Of a DNA stretch of 64,000 nt, positions 46,266-57,719 are shown piece by piece (positions within the stretch are counted from its first letter, which is position 1; every line of letters starts with the position of its first letter). The stretch lies in NCBI GenBank assembly GCA_022113835.1, contig JAILWY010000009.1, forward strand, positions 13,182,001-13,246,000, given 5' to 3'. Source of the DNA: Atopsyche davidsoni (lineage: Eukaryota > Arthropoda > Insecta > Trichoptera > Hydrobiosidae). Under the pieces are notes generated by a model. The model was not told the DNA's origin. It saw only the letters and a program-made list of their open reading frames with translations, and searched no databases. Made by a program: the position numbers and the translations under genes.

Positions 46266-49200
46266 ATATCTTAAACCTTTCTACGTCTGCTCGTGTTACA
46301 ATATTTTTTAAATTAAAATATATAATATTTTAAGTATTTATTTAAAAAGATAAAATATTGTAATTTGTAGACATTCATTTGAGCATTTCCACACTACAAT
46401 GTATCATCATCCTGATATCGGTATAATTTATTCACCGATGGACTTTCCCACACGAATCGTCCAATCAATAATATATATTTAATGTTCTCCCAGCACTGCC
46501 TGTAATTCATTCCGGGAACATGCCATCGCTTAGCCGCATGTGGCATTAATGTCCGCATCACGCCACCGCTTCCGCGAAGCGCACTTTTACACTTTTGACT
46601 AATTATTTTCCTTGCGCTCTCGTCGTGTTTTTTTATAACCGAGGATATTGGGTTCGCACTTTGATAAATAATGAATTCGCAACCGCAAATATCCAGTTCG
46701 AGGCGGCCGCGGCTCTCGCCTCCCGGCAGTCTCCGCGGCCCCAGCGCGGCCCACCACGTGACCCCAACACGGCGACCGGCAATATGAAAGTGTTCGAAAT
46801 ATTCTAAATAAAGAAGTGACATCAGATCATACGGGCCCAATAATACCGCCGGCAGCTTCATACAACACACGCGAGATAAGAGCGGCTCGGGCCACCTCGC
46901 TTGCGTAAAACGGTGGCGGCCCGTGATCAAGTGTTCAACGAACTTTTCGATGCAATGCGTGTTGTCTTCGTAGAAATTTTTAAACCTGTTTACTGTTTGT
47001 TAAGTTTTTTTTTTACCAAAGACTAATCAAAAAATATATTCAGAGCACAATCTTTCAGCAAATGTGATATTTCCATAAAATGGGAAAACCGTACAAATTA
47101 TTTTTATTTTTAACGTTATCTTGTTGGACTCAATAGTTTTTTTGATTACAAGGATCTTCGTTACGATATTTAAGGAGCTTTTCTAAAAATACACGATTGC
47201 AAACTAAACAGAGTGCTTAGTGTCATACAATTTTTTTATGAATGATTATTAAATAAAGCCGTATTGTCGTGTAGCGCAAGATAAAGCCATTTGAGAAAAT
47301 CTGACTTACTTGTGGTTCCTAACTTTGTTTCTTTTGCATGGTGGGACACTTCGACTCCTCAGTTAGCATTTCAATTTTGTAATACTGCCTGCCGATGCTC
47401 CGCGGGATTCGGAAGCGCCGCATTTGGTAGTCACGCGAGCAGCGGCAAATTTTTTTGAATGAAACAATGCCTTCGTGTTCTCCTCCGTTAGTTTACTTAC
47501 CCGCTGAATTATTGTAAATATTTACTCTTTTTATCTATACGGCGGCGCTTACTTATTATGACAATAATATATGCGGGAGATCAAATTACTAAACGTATAT
47601 ACATTTGTTTTATTAACTTAATACAAACAGGCACCCAAAGCCTGTCTTTTATATTATCTAAATAACCATAAAATTGTGTTTTTTTATGTTTATGTTTATA
47701 TCCTCAATTACATGATATTGCAGGCGCACCTATAGATGCTGTATATTATATCCTTGCGTTACAAATCTTGAATCATACCTCGATTCTTGAAATAGATCAG
47801 TGTCCTCCCGGCCCCTTCGGCGACAGTATCGGCCGAGTTTGTCTGTCGATACAATCTCGAGTCGCTTGATCCAATTTATAATGAATTCCTTTGTACTTGC
47901 ATAAATTGTGTGAATTATAAAGTCAGTGTAGCGCTCTGTAAAACCAGTGCATCGGTAATTATAGCACCATTCCGATAAATTTATTATGTATTTTCTCTAA
48001 ACACGAGTAGAATAATTTTAAAGTTATGTAAAGGAAATCATGTATTCTACACGTTTTTTTAAACACTGATGAATATTACTGTTTTATTCATCGTTAATAT
48101 TCTTTGATGCAAGAAGACGCTGCAATATTTTTTAAACGTTGTCTATTGGTTCTTCTCATATATATGTCTCATCTTATATTTGGTCCTTCAAAAAATTCTG
48201 CCTTTTAAAATTTCTGGATATTTTTGTGCGATCCCATCCAAATTAAAGAATCATAAAATATTTTTAATCTGCTTTTCTAGATGTTTTTGTCTCTTTAACT
48301 TCGTGATCACCATTATTCTTTATTTATTATTTATCTCGTAGACGACGCATAATATTCATAAAGCGTTGAAGTATTATACATACTATTCTAGTTGGATCAT
48401 TCGAATTAAAAGTTTACGTATTTACTCCTAACCGGTTACCGATAACCTATCGTGCGATATTATGATAAACCATCGTCGCACTGAAAAAATTACTATACAA
48501 ATCGCGAAAGTTGACGTATTTACATAACAGTATACACATTTATTGACAGGACCTTATCTATTTGACCTCTGTCGTTATCAGTATTGATTGTAGAAAATTA
48601 CATAGTCGTCTCGCTGCCGAGAGCCTCGTCTTTACGAACTTGTTAAAGTTTTATTCTGCCTGACGAATTTCCAAACATTACTCATAAATGCAACAAAAGA
48701 AATTATGGTCATTTTACTGGAACAGGTGTAGTTCGGTCATTAGCGAGAATTCGCCATTCGTCAGGGATGTTTTGCCGTCTGCATCAACGGAGGATGCAGC
48801 TGAAACTAGTGGCAATCCTATTTTTCCTGCGAACGCTCATTTCGTGCCACATGAAATATTTATGAAAATATATTATGGTATTTTCAGATTAGTGACGCGT
48901 CTCTGTCATCGGTGGAACGAAAAATTTGACGGAACTAATCGATGCTGGACGGTCCCCGTGCACCTAATAGATTTATGTAACTCTTCACATATATATATGC
49001 TCGACGGTAACGAGTGTTATCTGTCTGAAAAATAGTCGGGTACCTAGTCACGTGAAAAACATACTCACCCCTGTTTAAATAAGATAAAACTGATGTTGTA
49101 TTCGTTTTTACGCTTATCTAATCACAGTCTCGTATTTTACTGATAAGTGTTACACTAATACACTCTGCAGAAATGATTTATTTTGAACACACAGCTTTGT

Positions 49201-52200
49201 TTGTTTTTTTTTTTCTTCATAATATAATATTACCAGACAGACAGTCTTTTTAAATTTGAATACATTATTCGCCTTCATAGATAATTAAGTAACCTTCATC
49301 TGAATAATATTTTTAAAGTTAAACCCTGTATTAATTTGCACAAGCTTTCTCACCTGAATAAGGCGAGTGTTTTGATTTTTCGCAGACGATTACAGGCTCG
49401 AGACACATGAGTAAATATTAAAATTCCCGGGCACGTCTGTCAACCGGGGCGCTATCATTATCGACTGCCCTCGCCTCTGTGAGGCCCGGCGCTCCGAGAC
49501 ACGTGCAGCTGAGGTGCGATGCAGCACACTCCTAATTCACCTTAAGTTATTTAACCCCTCACTCGCTTTAACTACCAAGTATTTGAGCACTGCAGTATTG
49601 CAGGCGATTGAATATTCACGGCACCACCTTGATAATCCCAGAAGTGAAAAAATACCTTTTTTTTTTTTTAATTTCTTTGTATATTTACTTAACAACCTTG
49701 ATGGCACATAATGTAGAGAAACGACCCCAAAAATGATTTGACTATATACGGTTTGAGACCTATCCCATTGTTGTACAATGAACTTGCTCGAACAACCACA
49801 AAAAAATCATTTCTTGTAGTTTTAATCATTGCGAACGGCTTTGAAAGTCTTCGAACGGGATGAAATATGTAACTTCAAGAAATTTCAAAGTTTTTTTGTC
49901 TGTACGCTTAGATTGGTTCTAAAAATTACGGTATATCCATATAACATGTAAATTACAGTTACTCTGTAAACTAAAATCCGCAGATACAGTTATGTGGTAT
50001 AGTGTTTGAATGATACATTAAAAAAATAATATACGTACGATAGCATTAATTTTTAATAAATCAACATTAGAATGATAAAACCGAATAATATTCAAACTTT
50101 TTTTTCTGCTTGCATTAAGAGAGTGATTACAAACGAAAGATGCTAGTGAGAAAAACACATTTCTACTTAAAAATATAGAATTCTTCTTTTGTCGATATGC
50201 AAATTCATGATATCGATTTAAAAAATATTTTTAAATTTATCGCTTTTATTTGCTGCAGTGCGCGCTGTACTGAAAGTTGTAGCATTAATTGCAATGAAAA
50301 TTGCCTTCGAAGCAGTACCTTTATTGGTTCTAATAACCGCTGAAAGGATCACTTCTCGCCACTTATGCAACTCCGGCCAGGGCAACCCTTCATTACTCAC
50401 GGAGCGCCCGCAGAAATGTTTTGCAACGGCGTTTCAATGGAAATGCAATCACTGGTTTAAATAGCGCCATAAGAAAACTCAGTTGCACAAAACTGTACTG
50501 CTTTTGCCAACAATGTTTTGTCATTTCAGATAATAACTATTTTACTACCCAGCGTTATTGCTCAAATTATTTGCTAAAATATTTACATGCGAGTCAAAAC
50601 ATAACTTGCCCCGTCGCCAAGTTAGACCTTATACTCTCAGTCGTACATTGTTCACTTCACATTGTTGTATAATGTGCTGAATTATTTCAGTTTGACAATA
50701 ATCTCAAGATGAATGATGAACGATTGGCAGTTTTCCTTCGGGAGTCGTGGGTTCCCGGTAGATCGGTCGGCCGCCTCCGTCGATCATCCCATTGACAGCG
50801 GCCAAGAAGGTTCGCCAATTCGGAAACTGGGCCACGCTCGGCGTTCAATTAGCGGTTTCTCAGAATATCGCCAGATGTTGAATTATATAATTGTCGTGAC
50901 AAGATTCCGTCAAACGGGACGGGACGCGTCCATTCAAAACATTTATAGCGATCAATCAACAGAAACTCCGCGTTTCAAAAATGTTCCATCACATTAAAAT
51001 AAACACGTTCGTATAAATAACTTCATATTATACGCGATATTCATTAAGAAGCGAGTAATTCTAAAAACTGTATGCCAATAAGTTACCTGTACAACAAGAA
51101 AAGGATATTCTTGACCCGATTGCATGGATTATTCGCTATCACTTCATCGCCAGCTCTGCAGCACGGTCGGCTAGAACCGCCGGCAGCAGGCCCGCGCTCG
51201 CGGCATTGCGAGCGCGCATTACGCCGCACGATTATGCTTACACTAGGAGCGGACATTGCGAAAGTGAACTCGTCAACTCCTAAACAAAAAAACGGGCATT
51301 AACTTCTCCGTACGAAAAGAGCGGCCGCGCGGCCCTCGCGCGGGTCACTGACCGGCCGGTGCTCATTCCGGACAAGAGAAAACGTGCCTTCTCGATTTTC
51401 GCTATTTTTTCAGTCGCAACTTATTTCCGCCGCTTCTGGGAAACGTGTCCATTCGCATTGCCGAGTCGTTAAATTTGAAATATTGTAATTTGTGGCGAGT
51501 CGCCCTGATGGATGCTGCGATTCTGACCGCGTTTTGACGAACTGACTGCTGCATTTCCGCTCGTTCGTATGCGGCTGTGAAACATCCACGCCTGTCGCGG
51601 TGAGTCTCGGTTCATTTCGGAGACACTTGAGAGGTTTCGGCAGACCCGACGGCCGACGCAACCGAAGCGAATCGCCAGCTACTGAATCTTTATTTTCTCC
51701 TATTCATAATATTATGAAAATATCGGTTTAATATAAATATTTTACTTACACCGGATACCCGATATCGGCTGAGTGTATATTGGCGTGCGGTCGTACGTGT
51801 TTCAATAACACTTATATAAAAAGCGTAGCTATCTCGATCCGCAATCGCTCAATCCGATGTATCGAACACTAGAGTATTGCAACAAATTATATTACATAAT
51901 GTCTGCCGGCCACGCGCGTCCCGAACGGAGCTGGCCGGCCGTCCCGCTTGCGACACGCTGCGGCCACGCCGAGGCGGAGGGCTTCTTGACTATTTATATC
52001 GAAGCTCTTCGATACAAATCGCGGGCTGACGAGCACCGAGCGAAGACTTCCGTGATTTTTGACACACTTCGCGGACCGCTCTGCAGTATTATTATACTCC
52101 GCCCGGAGTACCGCGAGCGCGCCATGCTCGTTTTCCTGGAATTTTTAAATTTTGATTTTCCGTTCGTCTTCGACATCAAAGCGACCGGCTGGCTTTTAAG

Positions 52201-52829
52201 AATAATAATCTTCCGGCGGTCTAGAGCCGGGCAGATGTTTCAAAGAAAGCTATTTGTTTCGCTCTTATTAAATTACCAAACATCTGGTCTGTTTTATTAT
52301 TATTAATGGGAGACGATTTCTATTTATTTAAATATTTTTTTCCTGACTGAAAAAAAATGTACAGACTATGTTTTAGCACAGAAAACAATAAACACACTCA
52401 AAGAAAACACAAATAAAACTACGAGGCAAGCTACGCAATTAAACGGCATCATAAATCTGCATCTTTATTCTCTAATATAAACCAATTATATCTCGACAAC
52501 CTCGGTAACCGAATAATACTTTACAGTAATCGGTTTTGCAGTATTTTGTAACCGCGCTTTGGCGCACCTCGGTTGAATAATGAACTCCATTTGGAATTAC
52601 TCTCCGCTCATCGATGCACTCTAGATAAGCCACAGTCGCCTCGTCTGCCGGTTGCCCGAGCCTGCCCCGGACCGTGTGCCACTCGCCGATCTATCTTACC
52701 GCCTTGAGGCCTCGCCGTCGTCTCATTCGATAATATTAAATTTGTTCCAAATTGAATTATGAACGTTTCACTCAGTATTAGATATTTTAAGATATCGAGT
52801 CAAAAAAAAAAAAGAAAAGATATACTCAC
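46266..52829. other. Non-coding DNA with GC islands; no gene recognised
   Basis: Islands lie near 46680-46920, 47380-47450, 49440-49520, 50740-50860, 51160-51680, 51900-52200 and 52600-52720. The longest ATG ORFs here (178 codons at 46394-46930 minus; 149 codons at 51857-52306 plus; 115 codons at 48688-49035 plus) show no domain, and their number is about what chance predicts for this composition. The density of islands rises towards 52.8 kb. Confidence 0.45.
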
Positions 52830-52907
52830 GATCCCGATAGGCACCTCGGGGAAAGGGCGTGTTTCGTTACCGAATCCGAAAGTACGCAAAAAAACGCAAG
52901 GTTCACG
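52830..52907 (-). CDS. Candidate minus-strand exon, 26 codons
   Basis: On the minus strand an acceptor-like GATTGTCCCTCAG (to 52908) precedes 78 nt reading REPCVFLRTFGFGNETRPF then PEVPIGI, ended by a GTGAGT donor. Entry and exit are both phase 0. The frame also stays open upstream, so it could be part of a longer first exon starting in the CpG-rich block. The residue immediately before the donor is C, which weakens the splice site. The composition is less Arg/Pro-biased than neighbouring GC-rich frames, which favours coding. The product is not recognised. Confidence 0.25.
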
Positions 52908-53059
52908 CTGAGGGACAATCTCCCGTAAGCGACGCGGGCGCGGGCGAGAGGGAAAGCCGCCGTGTTTACCGGCGCGGCGGGCACATGGCGCGGCTGCCAG
53001 TCTAGCGCTGTCCGCCCCGGCCACCGCTCGCTGCAAGCCCGGCGCGCTCACCGCTCCTC

Positions 53060-53087
53060 GCTCATCGCTCATCGCTCATCGCTCATC
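53060..53087 (+). repeat. 7-bp tandem repeat GCTCATC, four units
   Basis: Four perfect units follow an imperfect GCTCCTC (53053-53059), about 55 bp upstream of the small hydrophobic ORF. They read as Ser-His/Ser-Ser repeats if translated. They are more likely a 5' UTR or promoter simple repeat. Confidence 0.9.
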
Positions 53088-53140
53088 CGGTCACGGACCG
53101 ACAGCACTTCGCCGGCCCTCGCCCGCCGCCACTGGCGACG

Positions 53141-53218
53141 ATGCCTATGTGCGCCTACGTGGTTTACCCTTGGCTCTTCGTCATCGTGTACCTCGCGTTC
53201 CTCATGCTGGACGTCTAG
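53141..53218 (+). CDS. Candidate 25-aa transmembrane micropeptide (small or upstream ORF)
   Basis: ATG at 53141 (context GCGACGATGC) opens 25 codons ending in TAG at 53216-53218. The product begins MPMCAYVVYPW and continues LFVIVYLAFLM before a final LDV. That is one hydrophobic helix of about 18 residues with hardly any charge. The surrounding DNA is very GC-rich and reads as Arg/Ala/Pro/Ser in all frames. Here the second codon positions are mostly T while third positions are nearly all G or C, a pattern expected from selection on a membrane peptide and not from base composition. It lies about 890 bp upstream of the 54105 ATG, in another frame, so on the same transcript it would be an upstream ORF. 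No known family is recognised. Confidence 0.35.
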   Translation: MPMCAYVVYPWLFVIVYLAFLMLDV

Positions 53219-53709
53219 CGCCCGGCGTCGACTTCGCAAAGTAAACAGCGCGCGACCCTTCGCGTCGCAGACTCGCCGCCGGCGCCCGACCCGAGGCGCA
53301 AGCGCCGAGGCGCGCGCCGCCGATCGATACCGCCGAGCCGAGTCCGCCTCTGTCGGCCCGTTTGCGCCCGTCGCCCGTCGCCCGTCGCGAGACTTCTCCG
53401 CGAAAAGGCCCGCCCTCGGCACGCCGCGAGCGCCGACGCCCGCCTTCCCTGCGACCGAGCCGAGCCCGAGCCGGCGCCGCCGACGACCCCCGGAGTCGTC
53501 CCGCCCGCGACCCGCGAGAGTGCCGTCCGCGGCACCTCCGCGCCGAGACACCGTGTCGCCTCCGCTCGCCCCCGGGATCGCCGTCGCCGCCGACGTGTTG
53601 CGTCTCTGGTGTATCAACACCAGGTATTATGCGCCGCCGCTCGCCGCCTCGGCGAGTCGCGCGCTCCGGCCGGGCGCACGCCCCCGCCAAGGGGCCCAGG
53701 TGAGGGCGC

Positions 53710-53736
53710 GGGCCACGCGGGCCACGCGGGCCACGA
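53710..53736 (+). repeat. 9-bp tandem repeat GGGCCACGC, three units
   Basis: Two perfect units and one ending CGA lie just after the donor-like site at 53699/53700, within the CpG-rich block. Confidence 0.85.
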
Positions 53737-54104
53737 GGGCGGGGGCGTCCGGCCCGCACCCCGAGGCCGCCCGGGGACCGACTTCCGCTCTTCGGTCGTC
53801 CCTGTGCAGTCGTGCATTCCGAACCGCCGACGTCGCGGATCGATCGGCTCCCGACGGAAGTGAAATGAAAAGTTAATTTCGAGAAAACGTTCTCCCGCCC
53901 CGAAACTGAGCGAACTCGGAGAGCGGCCTGCGATAACTCGACCGATCCGTCGTCGCCGGGACGCAGTGCGAAGCGACAGAACGCGAGGAACGCCCCGGAG
54001 TCGCCCCGCGCAGTCAGCCGCCCCTCGAGGCGGTCCCGTCGCAGCTCGCGCCGGCCAGGGGCTCGCTCCTGAGGCGCCCCGGCCCCGCGATCGCGCCCCC
54101 CGGG

Positions 54105-54250
54105 ATGAGCGCGGCCGCGGACCTGCGGGTGGCGGCTGGGGGCTCCCCCCCCGCCCCCGCGCCCGCCGCCCTGCCGCGCATCAAGCCCGACCTCGGTCTC
54201 AACGACACCGCGCTCTTCGCCGTCTACTGCTTCATCAAAAACTTCATCGG
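54105..54250 (+). CDS. Candidate first coding exon, product not recognised
   Basis: ATG at 54105 (GGGATGA, purine at -3) opens MSAAADLRVAAGGSPP, a short Pro/Ala segment, then LPRIKPDLGLND and TALFAVYCFIKNFIG. The open frame runs 48 codons plus two bases to CATCGG|GTAAGA, a consensus donor, so the exon ends in phase 2. Unspliced, the next codon is TAA inside the donor. The second half is not low-complexity and uses varied codons, unlike the GC-driven frames around it, and it ends in a hydrophobic stretch that may begin a membrane or buried helix. There is no in-frame ATG upstream after the last stop. Base composition drops to AT-rich immediately after the donor, as at an exon-intron border. 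The next exon is not identified. Confidence 0.55.
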
Positions 54251-55489
54251 GTAAGACATCGACCGAACCGAAACTGGGTTAAAACATAATTTTTCAAGTG
54301 CATTTAAAAAAGTTGGTGTTTCCGGCTCGCACGTTTGTTGTGACTGAATATTTTATCGTGTTTCGACATACGCGATGTGACATCGCTTCGTTCTCAGCTT
54401 AACCTTCGACAACATTGTAGATTCTCGTTTCACATCGTTCGGAAGCGGTCGGCTTCTCCACTTGATCGGAAATAATGATGACTTTATTCTCAGTATAAAA
54501 TTATTATACGACTCCGTGCAAAGCAAACGGACTTTCATCGCTTTGAAATTAATTTTGTGGTATCTCTCGGATTCGAGTGCTTACATTTTCTTTCATTTCT
54601 CAATCCGCGTTGTTTATGTGAAAGAAATAGAACTAACCTTTCTCACTATAAATAAATATCGTGTAAATAAGACGTTGCGAAGTATTTAATGCAGAATCTA
54701 AAGCTGTCAGCTCTAATAACACGCAACCGTATCAATATCGAATTTAAGACTATTATTGCAAGCAAACTTTACAAAATGCCAAGCAATATCTTGGGTTATC
54801 ACGTGTGCTCTAGATATTTCTATAAAAAAATCATATTATTGGAACAACACGTCTTTACTTTCATTCACGATTCTAGACATGCTACGAATATTGCATGGAT
54901 AAAATAGATTTTGGTGTTTATATTATTATATACCATTTTTTTCCCACAGTATTATTATGAATATTATATCTATTGGCATAGGATTTGTAACGTATCGTAT
55001 TCAAACGAAATAATCAACAGCCAACCATTTAACATACACTTATTCTATATACATATTGAAGCCCCCAGTACGCCTAGATAACCATATTTGTAATTATTGT
55101 TATTGAGTACTTGACCACTTCTTCCTGTTGTGGAGATGCAAAGTAAACTTTTCCTGCTTATATTGGAATGCATTTTATTAAATCTCAATACGTTAGGATC
55201 GATTTATTTAACATGCTAAATCAAACGACGTTTATCTGATTGAGTGTAATCGTAAGGGCCAGTTTATAATTGTTTCCTCGTGAGTGATAAATACTTTATT
55301 ATAGCATCACTTATTTGATATATATATTTTTTGGTTTGTTAGTAGTGAATCCTTTTTACTCAATTGGATGAGTAAAACAATCAAGTGAGAAATTAAGAGA
55401 AAAAATATATTTGTTTAAATGACTCCTAGAGTAAAGAAAAATTAATCTCGGGTTTTTTTTATTTTTTGCAGACATATTATCGTATGTGT

Positions 55490-55491
<2 letters not shown>

Positions 55492-55546
<55 letters not shown>
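55492..55546. repeat. (TA)n microsatellite followed by a 17-T run
   Basis: About 19 TA units (55492-55530) run into a T tract (55530-55546) that ends AAATTGCAG. This is acceptor-like, but only AT-rich frames follow. Confidence 0.95.
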
Positions 55547-57062
55547 AAATTGCAGACTTTTGACATTTTAAAAAAATTCTGGATTCTGAAAAAAGTTCAC
55601 ATCGTACTAATATTTAAAGTAGCAACAATTTTTTTTATTAGGAACTTGTCATCCTCTTTAGACAGTAGTGATGGCGTGATGGTCCCGCACCGAAGCATTT
55701 GCACTTTAAAAAGTTTTTATGTTTTTTTATATTATTTAATCTAGAGCCCCGGATAGTCTCGACATGCGTTTTATATTCTTTCTTTCTGTTGTAAATACCT
55801 CGATAAATTTCAATGAATGTACATTGCTCTCGCACGCCGCGTAAAATAAAGCAGTCGGCATCGCGCGCGCAGAGACTTGATATATTTTCTTTTTCATTCC
55901 TGAACGTTTTACTTTCCCTAATGACCGGATGCGTCTCTTCCCTTGTGTTTTTTCTAACCTTCAGATTGCCTTTGCTATGCTCTTTTATTTTTTTATATAT
56001 TTTAGTCTTATACGAAGGGGAAACTTAAAAAGTTATATGAAGACAAAGTGATGTATTTTAATTACGCATTACTTTACTTATTTCCGATTTGAATTAATAT
56101 TTTTTACAAATTAATTTATGTTGAATTTATGGACTTTTAGGTTCGGGGTCATAATTTGTACGTCTTTATTTGAAGGTATTCAGTTCGTATTAAGGTATAT
56201 TATTCTTCAAACAGTATCTTCCAAGTGGAAGAATGTTTTGAATATGAAGCAACTTCTACATCGAGTTTCTTCCTAGTCTCACGGTTCTTCTTTGAGTGTA
56301 TAGTTTCTTTCAACACGACAGATCCAGTTGCATTCATGAAGCTCAAATCAATGATAATATACCCGCGGTTTCAATAAAAGTTTCGGTCACTCATCATCCC
56401 TATTCAATGCCATTAAATATAGCCAAAATCAACTCCATCTCTGTAATCTATTATACATTAAATCGGTGAGGTGCAAGTTCTGAGAAGTTTTACTATAAAA
56501 TGGTTATTTATTAAGGTTAATTTTATAAAAGTTATTTTATTTCGTTAAGATAAGCATGAGGATCATCGTCACATCCTATTCACCTTTATAATGTTATAAA
56601 TAAAGCAATAAATGACGCCATACGTCTTACCTGTATCTGAAAGCAATCGTATTTTATTACCGTGTTTATCAACAGGTTATACGACATATCCCAATAGTAC
56701 GTAAGTAGTTAAGATTTTTATTCTTGTGGCATTAAATGTAATAAATTTGACATCATTAAAGATTTTTCTTTTATTTTTCATTAAAGGCCTACTTTTTTAA
56801 CAATTAAACTGAAAAAAAGTTTTCTATGATATTATACTTATCTGAGTAAATTAATAATTAGCTGTAAAAATATAGAAGGAACCGACATCAGTGTTAAAAG
56901 TGTACAATAATACATCCATCATACAAATGTATGCAAACGTAAAAAACCAATAAAATGAATTAATCAAACAATCGGTCTTGACGGTAAGGAATAAAAAAAC
57001 ATACACATTGAAAACCTCCTCTTTCCGACCCTTTTTGCGAACAAAAAAGTAGAACAGTTTTA

Positions 57063-57332
57063 TTGACAGCCATAATTCTGCGCCGCCATCTCTCGTTGCT
57101 CGACATCGCACCCCCCGGCAATTGTGATAACTCATCATCCCCATCGATCGCAAGGGTTGTTGCCCCCCAGCCCTTGGGAACACCCTCGACAGAGCTTTAT
57201 TCGGCAGTGTCCCTCTCCCGGGACTCGGCGAGTTCTCAGCCATTTCGTCCAGATTCAATGCCGGGCTCTCGTAGGACATTACCCTTTGTTGTTTTTCTAG
57301 AAATGCTTTTCTTTATTGAAATAACGTTTAAG
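57063..57332 (+). other. GC-patch ORF open on both strands, possible exon or repeat remnant
   Basis: On the plus strand TTTTATTGACAG ends at 57069. A frame then continues through IARVVAPQPLGTPSTELYS and SVSLSRDSAS-like Ser/Pro-rich sequence to TFK at AAG|GTAAAC near 57332. On the minus strand a 142-codon frame (57279-56851) starts MSYESPALNLDEMAENSPSP. Both are free of stops across the same GC patch, and at most one can be coding. The minus-strand frame runs on into AT-rich DNA where long open frames are rarer. Neither product is recognised. A transposable-element or retrocopy remnant is possible. Confidence 0.2.
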
Positions 57333-57696
57333 GTAAACCAAGGTCTATTTTATTTATCAAAAATCCTAGAATAAAGTTAAGTGAGTCATAATCTCGAATA
57401 TATATATTGTAAAACCTATTTATATCTAATTTCTAATTCTTTAAGGGTGAATTAGTTACGTATTCTTAAACATCCAAATGACATCGATTTATGTTTGTCA
57501 CTTGTACAATTATACTTTTGCTATCTATCATTGATTTGATGTATTTTTCAAGAGAATTTGCTTTACAGTAGTCAATAGTTGAATCTTTCAAAAACAGAGT
57601 ATTAGCTTAATTAAAACAAAAATAATTATGTATTTTTTTCGATTCGTATCATTTGAAACATTATCGATCTCCTACCTACGATGATTAAATATCTAT

Positions 57697-57719
57697 AAAT
57701 ATATATATATATATATATT
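57697..57719. repeat. (AT)n microsatellite, about 10 units
   Basis: A simple AT dinucleotide run in AT-rich DNA. Confidence 0.85.

Larger units (their letters stand above)
52830..54260. promoter_or_regulatory. CpG-rich promoter/first-exon block
   Basis: This is the longest GC-rich block of the window, about 1.4 kb with dense CpG in otherwise AT-rich DNA. It contains the start of the MSAAAD reading frame with a consensus donor at 54250/54251, a second strong donor CCCAG|GTGAGG at 53699/53700, a hydrophobic small ORF, and exon-like sequence on the minus strand. Blocks like this in insects usually mark 5' ends of broadly used or developmental genes. Donors at two positions suggest alternative first exons. 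No TATA box is obvious. The 304-codon plus-strand frame and the minus-strand frames of 106-185 codons are compositional. Confidence 0.5.

Noticed and set aside
46394..46930. 178-codon minus-strand ORF
   Set aside because: No domain, signal peptide or family resemblance. It spans a GC island, and about one such frame is expected by chance in the window.
48688..49035. 115-codon plus-strand ORF
   Set aside because: The composition is reasonable but no family is evident. Several ORFs of this length are expected by chance.
51857..52306. 149-codon plus-strand ORF
   Set aside because: It crosses a GC island and has no recognisable features. A partial minus-strand frame overlaps it.
53069..53759. 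Minus-strand ORFs of 106-185 codons
   Set aside because: They overlap each other in several frames with Arg/Gly/Ala bias. They are compositional shadows of the CpG block.
52962..53876. 304-codon plus-strand ORF
   Set aside because: It is Arg/Ser/Ala/Pro-rich throughout, mirrored by long minus-strand frames, and has no domain. GC-rich DNA has few stops, so the length is expected.
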